Source: Phycisphaerales bacterium (GTDB lineage Bacteria; Planctomycetota; Phycisphaerae; Tepidisphaerales; Tepidisphaeraceae). Taken from it: DNA of 34,029 nt. The stretch is from assembly GCA_028291615.1 (NCBI GenBank), contig JAQGHM010000321.1, forward strand, positions 1 to 34,029, in the 5' to 3' direction. Shown piece by piece: positions 1-8,174 of this stretch (its first letter is position 1; each line of letters begins with the position of its first letter). The notes under the pieces were generated by a model. The model was not told where the DNA came from. It made no database searches and worked only from the letters and a program-made list of their open reading frames with translations. The position numbers were made by a program, and so were the translations under genes.

Positions 1-533
1 CCGTCCTCAAGCGGATGCTTGAGATCCACGACCACGGCGGCACGATCGCCGGCACGAGCGCCGGCGCAGCGGCGGTGCCGGACACGATGCTGATCTCCGG
101 CCGGCCGGAACACTCGCCGACCGTCGCGTCGCTGGGCATGGCGCCGGGGCTGGGACTGCTCAAGGGGTTTATCGTCGACTCGCACTTCGCCGAGCGCGGC
201 CGGATCGGCCGACTGCTGGGCGCGGTTTCCCACAACCCGCAGAACCTTGGCCTGGGGATTGACGAGAACACGGCAGTTGTCGTCGAGGATGAACGGACCT
301 TTCGCGTGATCGGCAGCGGCGCCGTCTGCGTCATTGACGGCCGCGCCATCTCCTATACCAGTCTGTCCGAAAAAAACCCCGAGGGCACGCTCAGCATCTT
401 CGACATCAAGTTGCACCTGCTGGCTGAGCGTGACGCCTTCGACCTGACGACCGGCAAGCCGGTGGTGCCCGAGGAAGCGCTGGTCGAGTCGTCGTCAACG
501 TCGCTGCGGCGCAACGGGGACGAAAAGTGCTGA
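1..533 (+). CDS. cphB: Cyanophycinase (peptidase S51), 5' end outside the window
   Basis: The reading frame is open from the first bases of the window, so the gene starts upstream and only about 176 C-terminal residues are visible. Cyanophycinase is a serine exopeptidase that splits the storage polymer cyanophycin into beta-Asp-Arg dipeptides. The visible part holds the nucleophile elbow GTSAGA with the catalytic Ser. It also holds the DSHFxxRGRxxRL segment that supplies the catalytic His, and GLGIDENTA, which carries the Glu, so the Ser-His-Glu triad of the family looks intact. The C-terminus (FDIKLHLLAERDAFDL) also fits the family. No cyanophycin synthetase is visible because the upstream side is cut off. 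The gene converges on the permease gene, with only 22 bases between the stops. Confidence 0.9.
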   Translation, partial: VLKRMLEIHDHGGTIAGTSAGAAAVPDTMLISGRPEHSPTVASLGMAPGLGLLKGFIVDSHFAERGRIGRLLGAVSHNPQNLGLGIDENTAVVVEDERTFRVIGSGAVCVIDGRAISYTSLSEKNPEGTLSIFDIKLHLLAERDAFDLTTGKPVVPEEALVESSSTSLRRNGDEKC

Positions 534-555
534 ACCGGCGGCGCGCTGCGGGGGC

Positions 556-2442
556 TTAATCCTCCAGGTACCACGGCACGTTCACGACGACGACGCGGTG
601 GTCGCCGCGCTTCAATAACGCCGCGCGGAGGCGCGCTGGCTTGCGGCGGTGGAGCAGCAGGTGCCACCAGCGCGTCTCGATCACCTCTGGGATAACCACC
701 GCGATCAGGCGGCCGGGGTATTCGCTTTTCAGGCGGTCGATCTCGCTCAGGAGCGGCCGGCGGAACGACCGGTAGGGCGTCTGCACCACCCTCAGCTTGG
801 GCAGCGGCACGCCGTGGCGCCCGGCGGGGGCTTCGACGTCCTCCGTCCACTCCCGCCGCACGCGATGTTCTTCCTCCTCGGCTTCCTCGCCGCTCAGGTT
901 GCTCAAGTGGACTGCGACGACGTCGGTTGAAAGCCACATGGCAAAGCGAAGGGCTTTGCCGGTTAAGCGATCCCACCCCTTGGTGGGAACGAGGACGACG
1001 GGCGGCTGATTGTTGGTGAGGTCGAGGGGCTCGTGCGCGATGGTTTGATCGGTCAGTTTAACGTAGTGGCGGTTGACGAGCTTGAAGAGCGTGAGCAGGA
1101 CGGGGATGGCGAGGACCGTGATCCAGGCGCCTTCAGTGAATTTCGCGGCGAGGATGATCAATAGCGCGATGCCTGTTGCTATTGCCCCGATGCCGTTGAT
1201 CCACAGATGAAGGCGCGAATGATTTGAGGTGGACTTCCGCCAGTGTTGGACCATGCCCGCCTGTGAGAGGGTGAAGGCGAGAAACGCGCCGACGGCGAAC
1301 AGGGGGATCAGGCGGTCGGTGACGCCTTTGAAGACGAGCAGCAGCAGTGCGGCGCAGGCGGCCAGAAAGAGGATGCCGCCGGAGTAGACCAGGCGGCGTC
1401 CGGCGACCGCGAAACCCCGCGGGAGGAAGTCGTGCTGGGCGATCAGTCGGGACAGGCGCGGAAAGTCAACGAAGCTGGTGTTGGCCGACAAGCAGAGGGT
1501 CGCGAGGATGCTGCCGATGGCGACGAAGTAGAACGATCCGCGTCCGACCACGGCGCCGGTGATTTGTGAAAGGATGCTCTGGTACCCCTCCTGGTCCTGC
1601 CGCATGGCGCCGATCTGGTAAGCGTGTGCAAGGTAGGCGACGCCGCCAAGCAGGAGGGCGAGAACGCCGACGATGATCGTCAACGTGCGATGTGCGTTGC
1701 GCACCCTGGGCTCGCGAAAGGCGCTCACGCCGTTGCTGACCGCCTCGACGCCGGTCATGGCGGTGCAGCCGCTGGCGAAGGCGCGCAGGAGCAGCCAGAG
1801 GCTGACGGCTTCAACGGCGGCGGGAACGGGCGGTGGCGCGAAGACGGGTTGGGGATGGCCGCCCGCGATGATGGTTTTGTAGACGCCCAGCGCGAGCACG
1901 ATGCCCATGCTGGCGATAAAGAGGTAAGTGGGCAGCGCGAAGGCGAGGCCCGCCTCACCGGTGCCGCGCAGGTTCAGGAGGGTGATGACGGCAAGGATCG
2001 CGAGGCATAGCGGGACGGTGTATGCGTGGAGGTTCGGCGCTGCGGAGACGAGGGCGGCGACACCGGCGGAAATGCCGACGGCGACGTTGAGGACGTAATC
2101 GATCATCAGCGCAGCCGCGGCGAGCAGGCCGGGCCAGACGCCAAGGTTCTCTCTAGCGACGGTATACGATCCGCCGTTGACCGGGTACGCCGCGATCGTC
2201 TGGCGGTAACTGAAGTACAGGACGGCCAGGAGCGCGAGGATGACGAGCGTGATCGGGCCGATGTAGGCGAGGCCCGCGGCGCCCACGGGGAGCAGGATGG
2301 TGAGCGCGGCCTCGGGACCGTAGGCGGAAGATGTCAGCCCGTCGAGGCCCATCGCCGGCACGCCGGCCAGCGGGCCAATCTTCGTCTCGTCCTGTTCGTC
2401 GCTCGCCAGGGGGCGGCCGAAGATCACGCTGATGAGGCTCAT
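556..2442 (-). CDS. APC-superfamily permease, KimA/YdaO-like, with C-terminal cytosolic domain
   Basis: A 628-residue integral membrane protein. The N-terminal two thirds (about residues 25-460) hold roughly twelve hydrophobic segments. The first contains the family signature GLDGLTSSAYGPEA, as in KimA-type potassium importers and related amino-acid permeases, followed by AYPVNGGSYTVARENLG. The C-terminal 160 residues (from about QPPVVLVPTKGWDR) are soluble and resemble the cytosolic regulatory domain of KimA. Substrate cannot be assigned from sequence alone: K+ or an amino acid are both possible. It is the last gene of the minus-strand operon. Its ATG overlaps the stop of the glycoside hydrolase gene in an ATGA, which suggests translational coupling. 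That link with sugar genes is unexplained. Confidence 0.85.
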   Translation of the reverse strand: MSLISVIFGRPLASDEQDETKIGPLAGVPAMGLDGLTSSAYGPEAALTILLPVGAAGLAYIGPITLVILALLAVLYFSYRQTIAAYPVNGGSYTVARENLGVWPGLLAAAALMIDYVLNVAVGISAGVAALVSAAPNLHAYTVPLCLAILAVITLLNLRGTGEAGLAFALPTYLFIASMGIVLALGVYKTIIAGGHPQPVFAPPPVPAAVEAVSLWLLLRAFASGCTAMTGVEAVSNGVSAFREPRVRNAHRTLTIIVGVLALLLGGVAYLAHAYQIGAMRQDQEGYQSILSQITGAVVGRGSFYFVAIGSILATLCLSANTSFVDFPRLSRLIAQHDFLPRGFAVAGRRLVYSGGILFLAACAALLLLVFKGVTDRLIPLFAVGAFLAFTLSQAGMVQHWRKSTSNHSRLHLWINGIGAIATGIALLIILAAKFTEGAWITVLAIPVLLTLFKLVNRHYVKLTDQTIAHEPLDLTNNQPPVVLVPTKGWDRLTGKALRFAMWLSTDVVAVHLSNLSGEEAEEEEHRVRREWTEDVEAPAGRHGVPLPKLRVVQTPYRSFRRPLLSEIDRLKSEYPGRLIAVVIPEVIETRWWHLLLHRRKPARLRAALLKRGDHRVVVVNVPWYLED

Positions 2443-3455
2443 TGGTTTTGCGATTCGCTTAAAGAAGGGATTGCAGGGGTCGCCAGGACTTCCTTCATGC
2501 GGTCGAAAGCATGCTTTCTTCGACCGTCGTAAGTGATCAGGCCCATGTGATATTCGTTCTCATCGACGTGAAAGCCCTCGATCGCATCCCGTTGCGGATC
2601 GAGGTCAATCAGGGAGTACCAGTAGACGCGCTCGGCGGGGCAGGTGAACGCGGCCTCTTCAAGCATGGCGACCTGAAGCTCGTACTTGCTCTCGCGGTGC
2701 AGGGCGAGATCCCAGGTTGCCAGGCCCGTCTCGGTGACCCAGATCGGAAGGCCGGCAGTGTGGAATAGAAGCGAGCCGATCTTGTCGGGCCAGCCCTTCC
2801 AGTGTCCGTGCCAATCCCAGTTGGGATGATCGGGGAACCACATGCCGGGGAAGCCGTGGACGCCGACGGCATCAACGTATTGCAGGACGCCGTAGTCGTT
2901 CATCAGCTTCAGCCAGTGGTGGTCGATCGGGATCATGCCGCCCAGGACGGTGCGTCGGCCGCGCTGGCGCGCCCAGTAGGCGGCGTCGCCGATCATCTCG
3001 CCGAATTTCCGCCACTCTGGGTCACAGTCGGGAAAGTTCCACTTGTAGCGGTTGTTGGGTTCGTTCCAGAGCTCGAGGTGGTCGAACTGGTCACCGTACT
3101 CGGTGATGAGGCGGTCGATGAAGTCGGCGTAATCGCGGAGGCGACGGGGCGGAGCGCTGCAGGCGTGGCCCTCCGAGATCGACGGCGGGGTGTGCCAGAC
3201 CGAGAGGAGGACATCGAAGTCGCCAAGGGCTTTCATCTGGTGGTCGTACCACTCTTTGCCGCCGGGGCGGAAGTAGTCGGCCCAGGAAACGCCGGTGCGC
3301 AGCAGGCGCACGCCCAGCTCGCTCAGTGCTTCGACGGCGCGATCGAGGCCGGCGTAGTCCTGGAAGTGGAACCACTGGCAGAGGCCGAGCCGGTCACGCA
3401 GGACGGGAGGCGGCTCGGCGCGCGGGCCCATTGCGGCACAAGTGTTGTGCGTCAT
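2439..3455 (-). CDS. Clan GH-A glycoside hydrolase-like protein (stand-alone)
   Basis: A 338-residue (beta/alpha)8 glycosidase-like protein without a signal peptide, so probably cytoplasmic. The acid/base Glu lies in LELWNEPNN (about residue 132) and the nucleophile Glu in WVTETG (about 242), the spacing of clan GH-A enzymes such as GH39 or GH5. The ATG at 3455 is preferred over an upstream GTG at 3467 because a GGTGGGG ribosome site sits about six bases before it. It resembles the N-terminal half of the fusion protein at 10356-12497 through shared blocks such as TVLGGMxPID, DAVGVHxFPG and ERVYWY. Its place in a glycosyltransferase operon suggests trimming or quality control of the glycan. 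The substrate is unknown. Confidence 0.8.
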   Translation of the reverse strand: MTHNTCAAMGPRAEPPPVLRDRLGLCQWFHFQDYAGLDRAVEALSELGVRLLRTGVSWADYFRPGGKEWYDHQMKALGDFDVLLSVWHTPPSISEGHACSAPPRRLRDYADFIDRLITEYGDQFDHLELWNEPNNRYKWNFPDCDPEWRKFGEMIGDAAYWARQRGRRTVLGGMIPIDHHWLKLMNDYGVLQYVDAVGVHGFPGMWFPDHPNWDWHGHWKGWPDKIGSLLFHTAGLPIWVTETGLATWDLALHRESKYELQVAMLEEAAFTCPAERVYWYSLIDLDPQRDAIEGFHVDENEYHMGLITYDGRRKHAFDRMKEVLATPAIPSLSESQNQ

Positions 3456-3474
3456 ACAGATCCCCACCTGACCG

Positions 3475-3855
3475 CTAGCGACTGCCGCCGCGGCCGTGCC
3501 GGCCTGCCGATTTCTTTTTGTCGCTGGAATCTTCGCGGTTTACCAGTTTGTTGAAATTGCTCTGCTCACCATCCTTCGTCTTTTCTTGGTAAAGCAGCGC
3601 CAGGCCTTCCTCGTCGAACTTTTCGAAGAACTCGTCCCAGGAGATTTCCTTGAGCTTTCCTTCACCGCTGTAGCCTGGGAAGTCGATGCGGAGGATGCCC
3701 GCATCGCCTCCGCCACCGGTGCCCAGGACGCAGGAGGGCTTGCCGCCGCGTTCCTCGGCCCATTTGCGGATGGCTTCATGGTCGGTGGTGGTGTTGGAGG
3801 TGGCGGAACCGGAGGACGATGATCCGGCGGACGATGATTTCTTTCGGGCGGGCAT
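3475..3855 (-). CDS. Small conserved protein of unknown function (HEAIRxWAEERGG type)
   Basis: About 126 residues. The N-terminus MPARKKSSSAGSSSSG is a Ser/Lys-rich, probably disordered tail. The central part carries DHEAIRKWAEERGGKP, then GILRIDFPGY and ISWDEFFEKFDEE, which I recognise as a conserved bacterial hypothetical family. The C-terminus is basic. Start choice: the ATG at 3855 has AAGGAG about eight bases upstream, while an in-frame ATG at 3894 would overlap the methyltransferase gene and lacks such a site. Cytoplasmic, no catalytic motif seen. It lies inside the sugar operon between the methyltransferase and the glycosidase. The family also occurs elsewhere in other contexts, so a pathway role is not implied. 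Confidence 0.7.
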   Translation of the reverse strand: MPARKKSSSAGSSSSGSATSNTTTDHEAIRKWAEERGGKPSCVLGTGGGGDAGILRIDFPGYSGEGKLKEISWDEFFEKFDEEGLALLYQEKTKDGEQSNFNKLVNREDSSDKKKSAGRHGRGGSR

Positions 3856-3890
3856 ATGAGGCTCCTTGTAAAAGAGAGTTGGGGTAAACG

Positions 3891-4694
3891 TCATTGCCAG
3901 GGTTGGCCGGTGGCGGACTTCAGTTCAGCGCTGTTCCACGTCGCCACCGCGGATGGGCGGCGCGGGTCCGGCTCGCAAATGTAAAACTCGTGCGCAGGGC
4001 GCGAGAGGATCTGCATGCCGGCGGCGCGCAGCATCGCTTCGACGCCGGCGTGGTTGGGCGCCCACCAGTTGGTCGGGTCGCCGGCAAACCCGTGCTCGAA
4101 GAAGACCATCTTCGGCCAACCCGGGTCGCGGGTGAGGTCACGGTCGTGGAAGTCGCGGCCCCAGGTTTCTTCGAACACCTCGTCGCCGGGGGCCGTGAGG
4201 GTTTGAAAGATCATCAGGCGATCGACCTTCTGCGCCACGATGTCGAGGCCGAGCATCGGATAGCGCAGGTGGTAAAGGACGCCCATGAACAAGACTAGAT
4301 CAAACCGTTCGAGCGAGCGCGCGAGGTCGTACACCTGCATCCGCTCGAAGCGAACCCGGTCGGTCACGTCAAACTGCTGCGCCGCCCAGCGGGCCTGGTT
4401 GAGATAGCGCTCGTCCAGGTCGATGCCGAGCACGCGCGCGCCGCGTTTGGCGAGCTCGAACGTGTAGAAGCCGGCGTTGCAGCCGATATCGAGGCAGGAC
4501 CAACCGGTGAGGTCTTGCGGAATGTGCGACGCGATCTCTCGCCATTTGAAGGCGGGGAAGTCGCCGAAGAAATGATCCGGGGCGGTCTGCGTGCCGTCGG
4601 GCAAATGCAGGTTGTGGAACCACGGACCGAGATCGCGAAGGAGGTCGGCGGTGGAAATGCCGGCGGGTGGGTTGGGTGCTTGGGTCGTGGACAT
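3891..4694 (-). CDS. SAM-dependent methyltransferase, DUF1698/CmoB-like (TIGR04290-type)
   Basis: A 267-residue cytoplasmic class I methyltransferase. Motif I is VLDIGCNAGFYTF-like (SCLDIGCNAGFYTFEL, about residues 66-81), the acidic end of strand 2 is VLGIDLDERYL, and motif IV is FDLVLFMGVLYHLRYP. These are features of the CmoB/DUF1698 group that modifies tRNA wobble uridine. This protein is shorter than CmoB and sits in a glycosyltransferase operon. That matches the TIGR04290 methyltransferases known from sugar clusters, so a sugar or glycan is the more likely acceptor. It follows the CgeB-like gene with a 13-base gap. Loss of the CmoB carboxy-SAM residues was not checked. Confidence 0.8.
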   Translation of the reverse strand: MSTTQAPNPPAGISTADLLRDLGPWFHNLHLPDGTQTAPDHFFGDFPAFKWREIASHIPQDLTGWSCLDIGCNAGFYTFELAKRGARVLGIDLDERYLNQARWAAQQFDVTDRVRFERMQVYDLARSLERFDLVLFMGVLYHLRYPMLGLDIVAQKVDRLMIFQTLTAPGDEVFEETWGRDFHDRDLTRDPGWPKMVFFEHGFAGDPTNWWAPNHAGVEAMLRAAGMQILSRPAHEFYICEPDPRRPSAVATWNSAELKSATGQPWQ

Positions 4695-4707
4695 AGTGCT
4701 GATCCGC

Positions 4708-5850
4708 TCACAAGGACGGTCTGGTTGCGTGATTCTTCAAGGCTTCAAATACGTAACGTTCGAGCTCCGCCGCGCGGTGCGCGGCGGTGTGTTGCTTTAA
4801 GATTCGTTCCCTCGCGCGCTGGCCAATTCGACGGCGCTCGTCGGGGGTAATCTGCTGGAGGGCGGCTAGCACATCGCTGCTGCTGTGGGCGACGATGATC
4901 TCTTCGCCGGGCGTGAAAAACGTGTCGAGGCCTTCCCAGGCGTCGGAGATGATCGGCACGCCGCAGGCGGCGGCCTCGAACAGGCGGACGCTGGGGGAGA
5001 AGCCGGCGCGGATCATGTCGGCGCGGGTGACGTTGAGCGTGAACGCCTGCTGGTTGTAAAAGGCTCGGTGCATCGAGGGCGGCAGGTGCTCGATGCGCTC
5101 CACGTTCTGCGGCCAATCGATCGATGCCGGGTACTGCGGACCAGCGACGACGAAGCGGCCCTGCGGCCAGTTGCGCGCTACGTCGAGCAGCAGCGCCTCC
5201 AGGGTTGGTTGTCGATCGTCGCTATAGGTGCCGAGGTATCCGAGATCCCAGTGCTGCTCGTGGGGCTGGGGATGGTAGAGGTTGGTGTCGACCGAGCAGT
5301 AGAGGGGCAGCGCGCGGGGCGAGCCGAATTCGCGTTCAAGCCGTCGCAGCGTCGGGCCGCCGGTGAAGGAGAGATAGAGGTCGTAGTGCGGGATCAGGTC
5401 GCGCGAGACGTATTCTTCGTCGCCGCGGGCGAGCTTGGCGAGCGTGACGGGCGTGTCAATGTCGTAGAAGGCGGTGACGCCGGTGGCGGTTCGGGTGGCC
5501 CAGCGACCGACTTCAACGCCTTGCGGCACGTAAGAGCCGACCACGACAAGATCCGCCGCGCGGACGTCGCTGGTGAACCGATGCTTCAAGTCTTCAGGAT
5601 CGGCATAAAGTTCGGTGCGGCCGAACGGCGGGTTGGGCATATCTCGGTTGTTGGCGTACCACGGTTTGTCGTGCTCGAGAAAAAGGACGGAGTGACCGCG
5701 GCGCACCAACTCCCGCACCAGGCTGCGATATGTTGTCGCGTGGCCGTTGCCCCAGGACGAGGTGATGGTGAGGCCGATGATGACGATGTTCAGCGAATGC
5801 GCTTCGCCGGCGAGGCCGCACGTGGAAATATGTTGGGCCTGGAGGGTCAT
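4708..5850 (-). CDS. CgeB-like glycosyltransferase (copy 1 of 3, operon-distal)
   Basis: 380 residues, GT-B fold of the CgeB/DUF3880 type. The N-terminal Rossmann-like half includes NIVIIGLTITSSWGNGHA, HSVLFLEHD and the conserved ADLVVVGSYVPQG. The middle has FYDIDTPVTL. The C-terminal donor half has DLGYLGTYSDDRQP and the acidic signature FEAAACGVPIISDAWEG, followed by FFTPGEEIIV. CgeB-family proteins are soluble glycosyltransferases named after a Bacillus spore-crust protein; donor and acceptor are unknown here. Its ATG overlaps the stop of the upstream copy by four bases (ATGA, 5847-5850). The other two copies share layout but differ along their length, so they are probably not redundant. 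Confidence 0.85.
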   Translation of the reverse strand: MTLQAQHISTCGLAGEAHSLNIVIIGLTITSSWGNGHATTYRSLVRELVRRGHSVLFLEHDKPWYANNRDMPNPPFGRTELYADPEDLKHRFTSDVRAADLVVVGSYVPQGVEVGRWATRTATGVTAFYDIDTPVTLAKLARGDEEYVSRDLIPHYDLYLSFTGGPTLRRLEREFGSPRALPLYCSVDTNLYHPQPHEQHWDLGYLGTYSDDRQPTLEALLLDVARNWPQGRFVVAGPQYPASIDWPQNVERIEHLPPSMHRAFYNQQAFTLNVTRADMIRAGFSPSVRLFEAAACGVPIISDAWEGLDTFFTPGEEIIVAHSSSDVLAALQQITPDERRRIGQRARERILKQHTAAHRAAELERYVFEALKNHATRPSL

Positions 5851-6977
5851 GCGAGCCCTCCGGCAACTGCCACCGTTTGAGCGGCTCGGCGTGCCAGCTT
5901 ACCGTTCAGCAGCGCCTCGACGTCGGCGGCGCGATGGGCATAAGTGTGGTGCGACAGGACGCGCTTCATCGCCGCCTCGCCAATCGAGCGGGCGCGCTCC
6001 GGCGTAAGCGAACGCACCTGCTCGGCGACGTCTTCGCCGCTGTGCGCCGTCAGCACCTCGCGGCCCGGTTCCAGAAATTCTTCGATCCCCGTGAAATGGT
6101 CGGTGATCAGGCACGCGCCCGCGCCAGCGGCCTCAAACACGCGCGTCGCGGGACTGAAGCCGAAGCGCGCCATCGAATCACGATTGACGTTAAGAACCGC
6201 CAGCGGTGTGCAGTTGAAGGCGTTGTGGTCGGCGGTGTAAACGTGGCCGACGTAACGCACGTTGGACGGCATCGCCTTGTCCTCCCAACCACTGCCGCCG
6301 AGCATGAAGCGGCGGCCGGGGAGCATCGTGGCAGCCTTGAGGAAAAATTCCTCCACGCGCGCCTCGCGATCGGGCAGGCGATTGCCGAGAAAGCCGAGGT
6401 CCGCCTGGAAGCGCGGGTCGGGTGGGACCGGGTGGTGCGTCATCGGGTCGAGCGCGTTGTAGATCGGCACGCATTGCTTGGCCCCGAGCGCTTCGTAGGC
6501 GCGGACGACGGGGTCGCCACCGCCATAAGTCAGCACAGCATCGTAGCGTGGGATGAGCGGCTTGAACGGGTCGCTTGAATCTTCACACACGCGCTCCAGC
6601 GTCGCGGGGGCATCAACATCCCAGAAGATCACCAAGTTGTCCGGCCCCTTCAGGTCGAGTACGGCCGCTTCCAACAGTGTGTCGAACACACCGACTCCGC
6701 TGGCCTTGACGATCACATCGGCATCGCCCGCCTCTTCGAGGCAGCGGTGGACATCGTCGGTTCCCTGGGCGGAGTAGACGACGACGCGCGCCCATGCCGG
6801 ATCTTCGAGCATGTCGCGATTCTTCTGTCGGTCGTATGCATCGGGTTCGTAGAAGGTGACGTGGTGACCGCGGGCCGCCAGCGCGCGGATCAGACCGCGG
6901 TAGTAAGTAGCTGCGCCGTTCCAGTACGCCGAGACGAGCGAAGAACCGAAGAACGCGATGTGAAGACCTGTTGCCAT
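5847..6977 (-). CDS. CgeB-like glycosyltransferase (copy 2 of 3)
   Basis: About 376 residues, same two-domain CgeB layout as its neighbours: LHIAFFGSSLVSAYWNGAATYY at the N-terminus, ADVIVKASGVG, VIFWDVDAPATL, and in the donor half ADLGFLGNRLPDRE and FEAAGAGACLITDHFTG with FLEPGREVLTAHSG. The ATG at 6977 is preferred: GGAG lies about six bases before it, whereas the longer reading begins with TTG at 6992. An 18-base gap separates it from the upstream CgeB-like gene. The first 60 residues retain the WxxGxxTYYRGLIRxLxxRGHHV pattern seen in copies 1 and 3, which supports origin by tandem duplication followed by divergence. Confidence 0.85.
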   Translation of the reverse strand: MATGLHIAFFGSSLVSAYWNGAATYYRGLIRALAARGHHVTFYEPDAYDRQKNRDMLEDPAWARVVVYSAQGTDDVHRCLEEAGDADVIVKASGVGVFDTLLEAAVLDLKGPDNLVIFWDVDAPATLERVCEDSSDPFKPLIPRYDAVLTYGGGDPVVRAYEALGAKQCVPIYNALDPMTHHPVPPDPRFQADLGFLGNRLPDREARVEEFFLKAATMLPGRRFMLGGSGWEDKAMPSNVRYVGHVYTADHNAFNCTPLAVLNVNRDSMARFGFSPATRVFEAAGAGACLITDHFTGIEEFLEPGREVLTAHSGEDVAEQVRSLTPERARSIGEAAMKRVLSHHTYAHRAADVEALLNGKLARRAAQTVAVAGGLA

Positions 6978-6995
6978 TGCCGCTCCGTCCAAAAG

Positions 6996-8174
6996 TTAAG
7001 CCTTCAGCAAACCCGGAGGCCGGGCCGCCGCCGCCACTGTTCTGCGGGATCGCTTGCCGTTCGTCGCACAGCGCCGGCCGCCGTTCGACAGTTCCGCGAT
7101 GATTTCCATTAGCTCATCAACCCGGTGCGCACACGTATGCCGCGATAGCAGCGTTCGGTGGCCATGCGCCGCCAGTTGCCGCGCGCCTTCGACATCATTG
7201 ACCAGCGCCCGCAGATGACTTGTTATCTCCGCCCCGTCCTTAGCGACCAGGTAATCCTCGCCCGGCGAAAACAAACCTTCGCTGTCATCCCAGGGCGAGC
7301 AGATCAACGGAATGCCACATGCCAATGCTTCGAACGGCCGGATCGTCGGAATGCCCTGCAGTGCCTCGACGTACGGCCGCCGCGGCACGTGCACAGTCGC
7401 TCTGAAATTCGAAAACACCCGCGGCGCATCAAAGTTCGCAAGCCAGCCTGCATATCCAATGCCCGCATCAGCCAGCGCCGCCTTGGCGTGATCCGGGTAA
7501 CGCACGCCGTGAATTCGCGCTTTCAGTCGAAGTTCTTTGATCGGTTCGAGGAGAAACTCGTGCAGCTCCGCGGTGCGCTCGTCATCGCCCCAGTTGCCGA
7601 CCCACACAACGTCCCCCTCCTTCTCCGCACCCCCATCAATCGGCCTGAAAATCCGTGTGTCCGCCGCCTCGTGCCACGTCCACGCCTTGCGTGTCCAACC
7701 TCGCTTTTGGTACAGGTCGCGCAGCACGCGGCCGTACGCGAGCACGCCATCGTAATGTGCAAGGTCGTACTGCCCCATCTGCTCGGGCGCGGTGATGGCC
7801 CGATGATGCGTGTCGTGGAACAACAGGTGGTATCCGCGATGCCGCGCGTGATGCGCTCCGATCCGCCGCACCAGATCGTGGTCGCTCCACTCGTGCACCA
7901 GGACGAGGTCCGCGTCTTTAAGCGCATGCTCGAAGTCGAACGTCTTGAGGTCATACGTCTGACTCTTCAGCGTCGGATACGCCTGATGAAAGCGCGCGAT
8001 CGGCCCTTCGCCGTGCTCCGCCCGCAGGTTTTGCGCGCTCCATGAATCTGCCGGCTCGTAAAGGCGCACGTCGTGCCCGCGAAGGATCAGCTCAGACATG
8101 ATCCCGCGAAGGAAGTGCGCATTGCCGTGGTTCCAATCGGAGACGAGCGAGTGATAGAACAGCACGATCTTCAC
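6996..8174 (-). CDS. CgeB-like glycosyltransferase (copy 3 of 3)
   Basis: 392 residues. The N-terminal half shows MKIVLFYHSLVSDWNHGNAH, GHDVRLYEP and ADLVLVHEWSDHDLV. A DTHHRA segment replaces the DxDxP motif of the other two copies. The donor half has DVVWVGNWGDDERT and FEALACGIPLICSPWDDS with LFSPGEDYLVAKDG. The start is a GTG forming a GTGA 4-base overlap with the stop of the GT4 gene. The last 25 residues are Arg/Ala-rich and probably an unstructured tail. The HTHH substitution suggests a sugar donor or acceptor different from the other two copies; this is inference. Confidence 0.85.
   Translation of the reverse strand: MKIVLFYHSLVSDWNHGNAHFLRGIMSELILRGHDVRLYEPADSWSAQNLRAEHGEGPIARFHQAYPTLKSQTYDLKTFDFEHALKDADLVLVHEWSDHDLVRRIGAHHARHRGYHLLFHDTHHRAITAPEQMGQYDLAHYDGVLAYGRVLRDLYQKRGWTRKAWTWHEAADTRIFRPIDGGAEKEGDVVWVGNWGDDERTAELHEFLLEPIKELRLKARIHGVRYPDHAKAALADAGIGYAGWLANFDAPRVFSNFRATVHVPRRPYVEALQGIPTIRPFEALACGIPLICSPWDDSEGLFSPGEDYLVAKDGAEITSHLRALVNDVEGARQLAAHGHRTLLSRHTCAHRVDELMEIIAELSNGGRRCATNGKRSRRTVAAAARPPGLLKA

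Noticed and set aside
4708..8174. Three CgeB-like genes as fragments of one broken gene
   Set aside because: Each has a full-length two-domain layout with its own start and stop; they are separate paralogues.
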